Shown: positions 63,401 to 64,000 of the stretch, one piece after another | Numbering within the stretch: position 1 is the stretch's first letter | How the letters are laid out: the number at the start of each line of letters is the position of its first letter | Assembly: GCF_000372725.1 (NCBI RefSeq) | Contig: NW_005198965.1 | Span: 115,655 to 179,654 of the forward strand | From: Emiliania huxleyi CCMP1516 | Taxonomy: Eukaryota > Haptophyta > Isochrysidales > Noelaerhabdaceae | Direction of reading: 5' to 3' | DNA: 64,000 nucleotides | Translations under genes and position numbers: made by a program | Notes under the pieces: model-generated | The model's input: the letters and a program-made list of their open reading frames with translations, nothing else | Told to the model about the DNA's origin: nothing | Databases searched by the model: none

Positions 63401-64000
63401 GCCCGTCTGCTTGTCGCCCTTGTCCCCCCGCCGCTTTGGCTCCTTCGACTCGGCCGGCTCTGGCGCGGCGGCGGCCGGCGCGGCGGCGGGCGCGGAGTCG
63501 TCGGCGGGAGGGTCGAGGCCGACGGCGCGGCGCGCGGCCTCGCGGCGGCGCGTGTCCTTCTCCTCCCACGCGAGCCGCAGCCGCAGCAGCCGCTCGTCGA
63601 GCTCGTCGCCCGCCTTGAAGCCGAGGTCGTAGTCGTCGTCGGAAGACGCGCCAGAGGCGGCGTCCTCGTCCTCGTCGTCGGACGAGGCGTCCCCGCCGCC
63701 CTCGGGCGGATCGCCCGAGCCGCCGGCTCCCGCCGATGAGGACGCGCCGCCGTCCGCGCTGCCAATCTGGGAGTAGGACGGCAGCTGCGCCAAGACCGCC
63801 TCGGAGCCGAGAGCGAGGCCGAGCTGCTCGAGCACCGCGGGGAGGGAGGCGCCTGATGAGATGCGCTCGGAGACGGACTCGACGGCGCGGAGCAGCGCGT
63901 CCGAGCCGTCCGCGAATGCCAGCGCGCCGGAGCGCGGGTACCGCGAGCGCTCGTGCAGCGAGAGGTTGACGCTGCCGGTCGCGTCGCCGGCTCGGACGTC
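60425..64000 (-). CDS. BIRC6/UBE2O-like ubiquitin-conjugating protein with two UBC folds (5' end beyond window)
   Basis: The right edge starts inside an exon with an acidic, Ser-rich region. The first UBC-like fold reads [59 protein letters not shown] and has no Cys where E2s have theirs. A long Ala-rich linker and [19 protein letters not shown] follow. The second UBC fold is active-looking: exon 61302-61051 ([43 protein letters not shown]), exon 60980-60797 ([12 protein letters not shown] with the catalytic Cys, [20 protein letters not shown]) and exon 60669-60425 ([20 protein letters not shown]). These joins use GC donors at 61050 and 60796 and keep phase. The pattern is that of the C-terminal E2 of BIRC6/BRUCE, UBE2O and plant UBC23-25. 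Role: ubiquitin transfer in quality control or cell-death control (inferred). Confidence 0.85.

Overview
This window is nuclear DNA from a GC-rich eukaryotic microalga. A haptophyte fits best, judged on intron style, the many Pro-rich extracellular proteins and overall composition; no single marker proves it. Nearly every multi-exon gene is cut by short introns (about 60 to 200 bases). GC donors are common beside GT, and the first bases of an intron are often repeated at the start of the next exon. Two runs of N (14581-14680 and 33119-33270) show this is a draft scaffold, and both fall inside genes.

Layout, left to right. At 1-1886 (minus) is the front part of a UBA-like, membrane-anchored protein that runs off the left edge. 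At 3066-6425 (minus) is a membrane-anchored fusion of an astacin protease and a PHB-depolymerase/feruloyl-esterase-like esterase. Positions 6.4-9.7 kb hold repeats, an inverted-repeat DNA element and the last exon of a CmcJ-family oxidoreductase. A protein kinase (9744-11165) and a cellulose-binding (CBM1) membrane protein (11517-12559) follow. Next is an organellar-type glutamyl-tRNA synthetase (13539-16775), interrupted by a gap and by a perfect 790-base copy of the CBM1 gene. Then come a C69 dipeptidase (17353-20331, minus) with CTGACAGC repeat fields upstream, ribosomal protein eL21 (minus), a repeat-associated 319-residue ORF, and a large TPR/J-domain co-chaperone (25316-28249, minus).

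The second half opens with a pile-up of retroposon-like tails (29.16-29.83 kb). It continues with an apparent fusion of an aspartate-semialdehyde-dehydrogenase-family enzyme and an acyl-CoA synthetase (29888-34934). Two small single-pass membrane proteins, a Fic-RING protein (38579-40144, minus) and a 2-kb element with inverted arrays of 11-base repeats (about 40200-42200) follow. Then come an MRH/mannose-6-phosphate-receptor-like protein (42287-42952), a secreted-type sulfatase with WSC and Cys-rich modules (44155-47199, minus) and a large unrecognised zinc-site protein (50034-51898). The right end has two similar coiled-coil proteins on either side of a broken reverse-transcriptase element, then a BIRC6-like ubiquitin-conjugating protein with two UBC folds (60425-64000, minus) that runs off the right edge.

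The genes form no operon or single pathway. Shared themes are extracellular polysaccharide and protein handling (astacin-esterase, CBM1, sulfatase, MRH protein) and protein quality control or modification (J protein, Fic-RING, UBC). The most unusual findings are the reductase-ligase fusion, the Fic-RING fusion, the astacin-esterase fusion, and repeated short duplications at splice junctions that flank 10-11-base minisatellites, which look like recent intron births.
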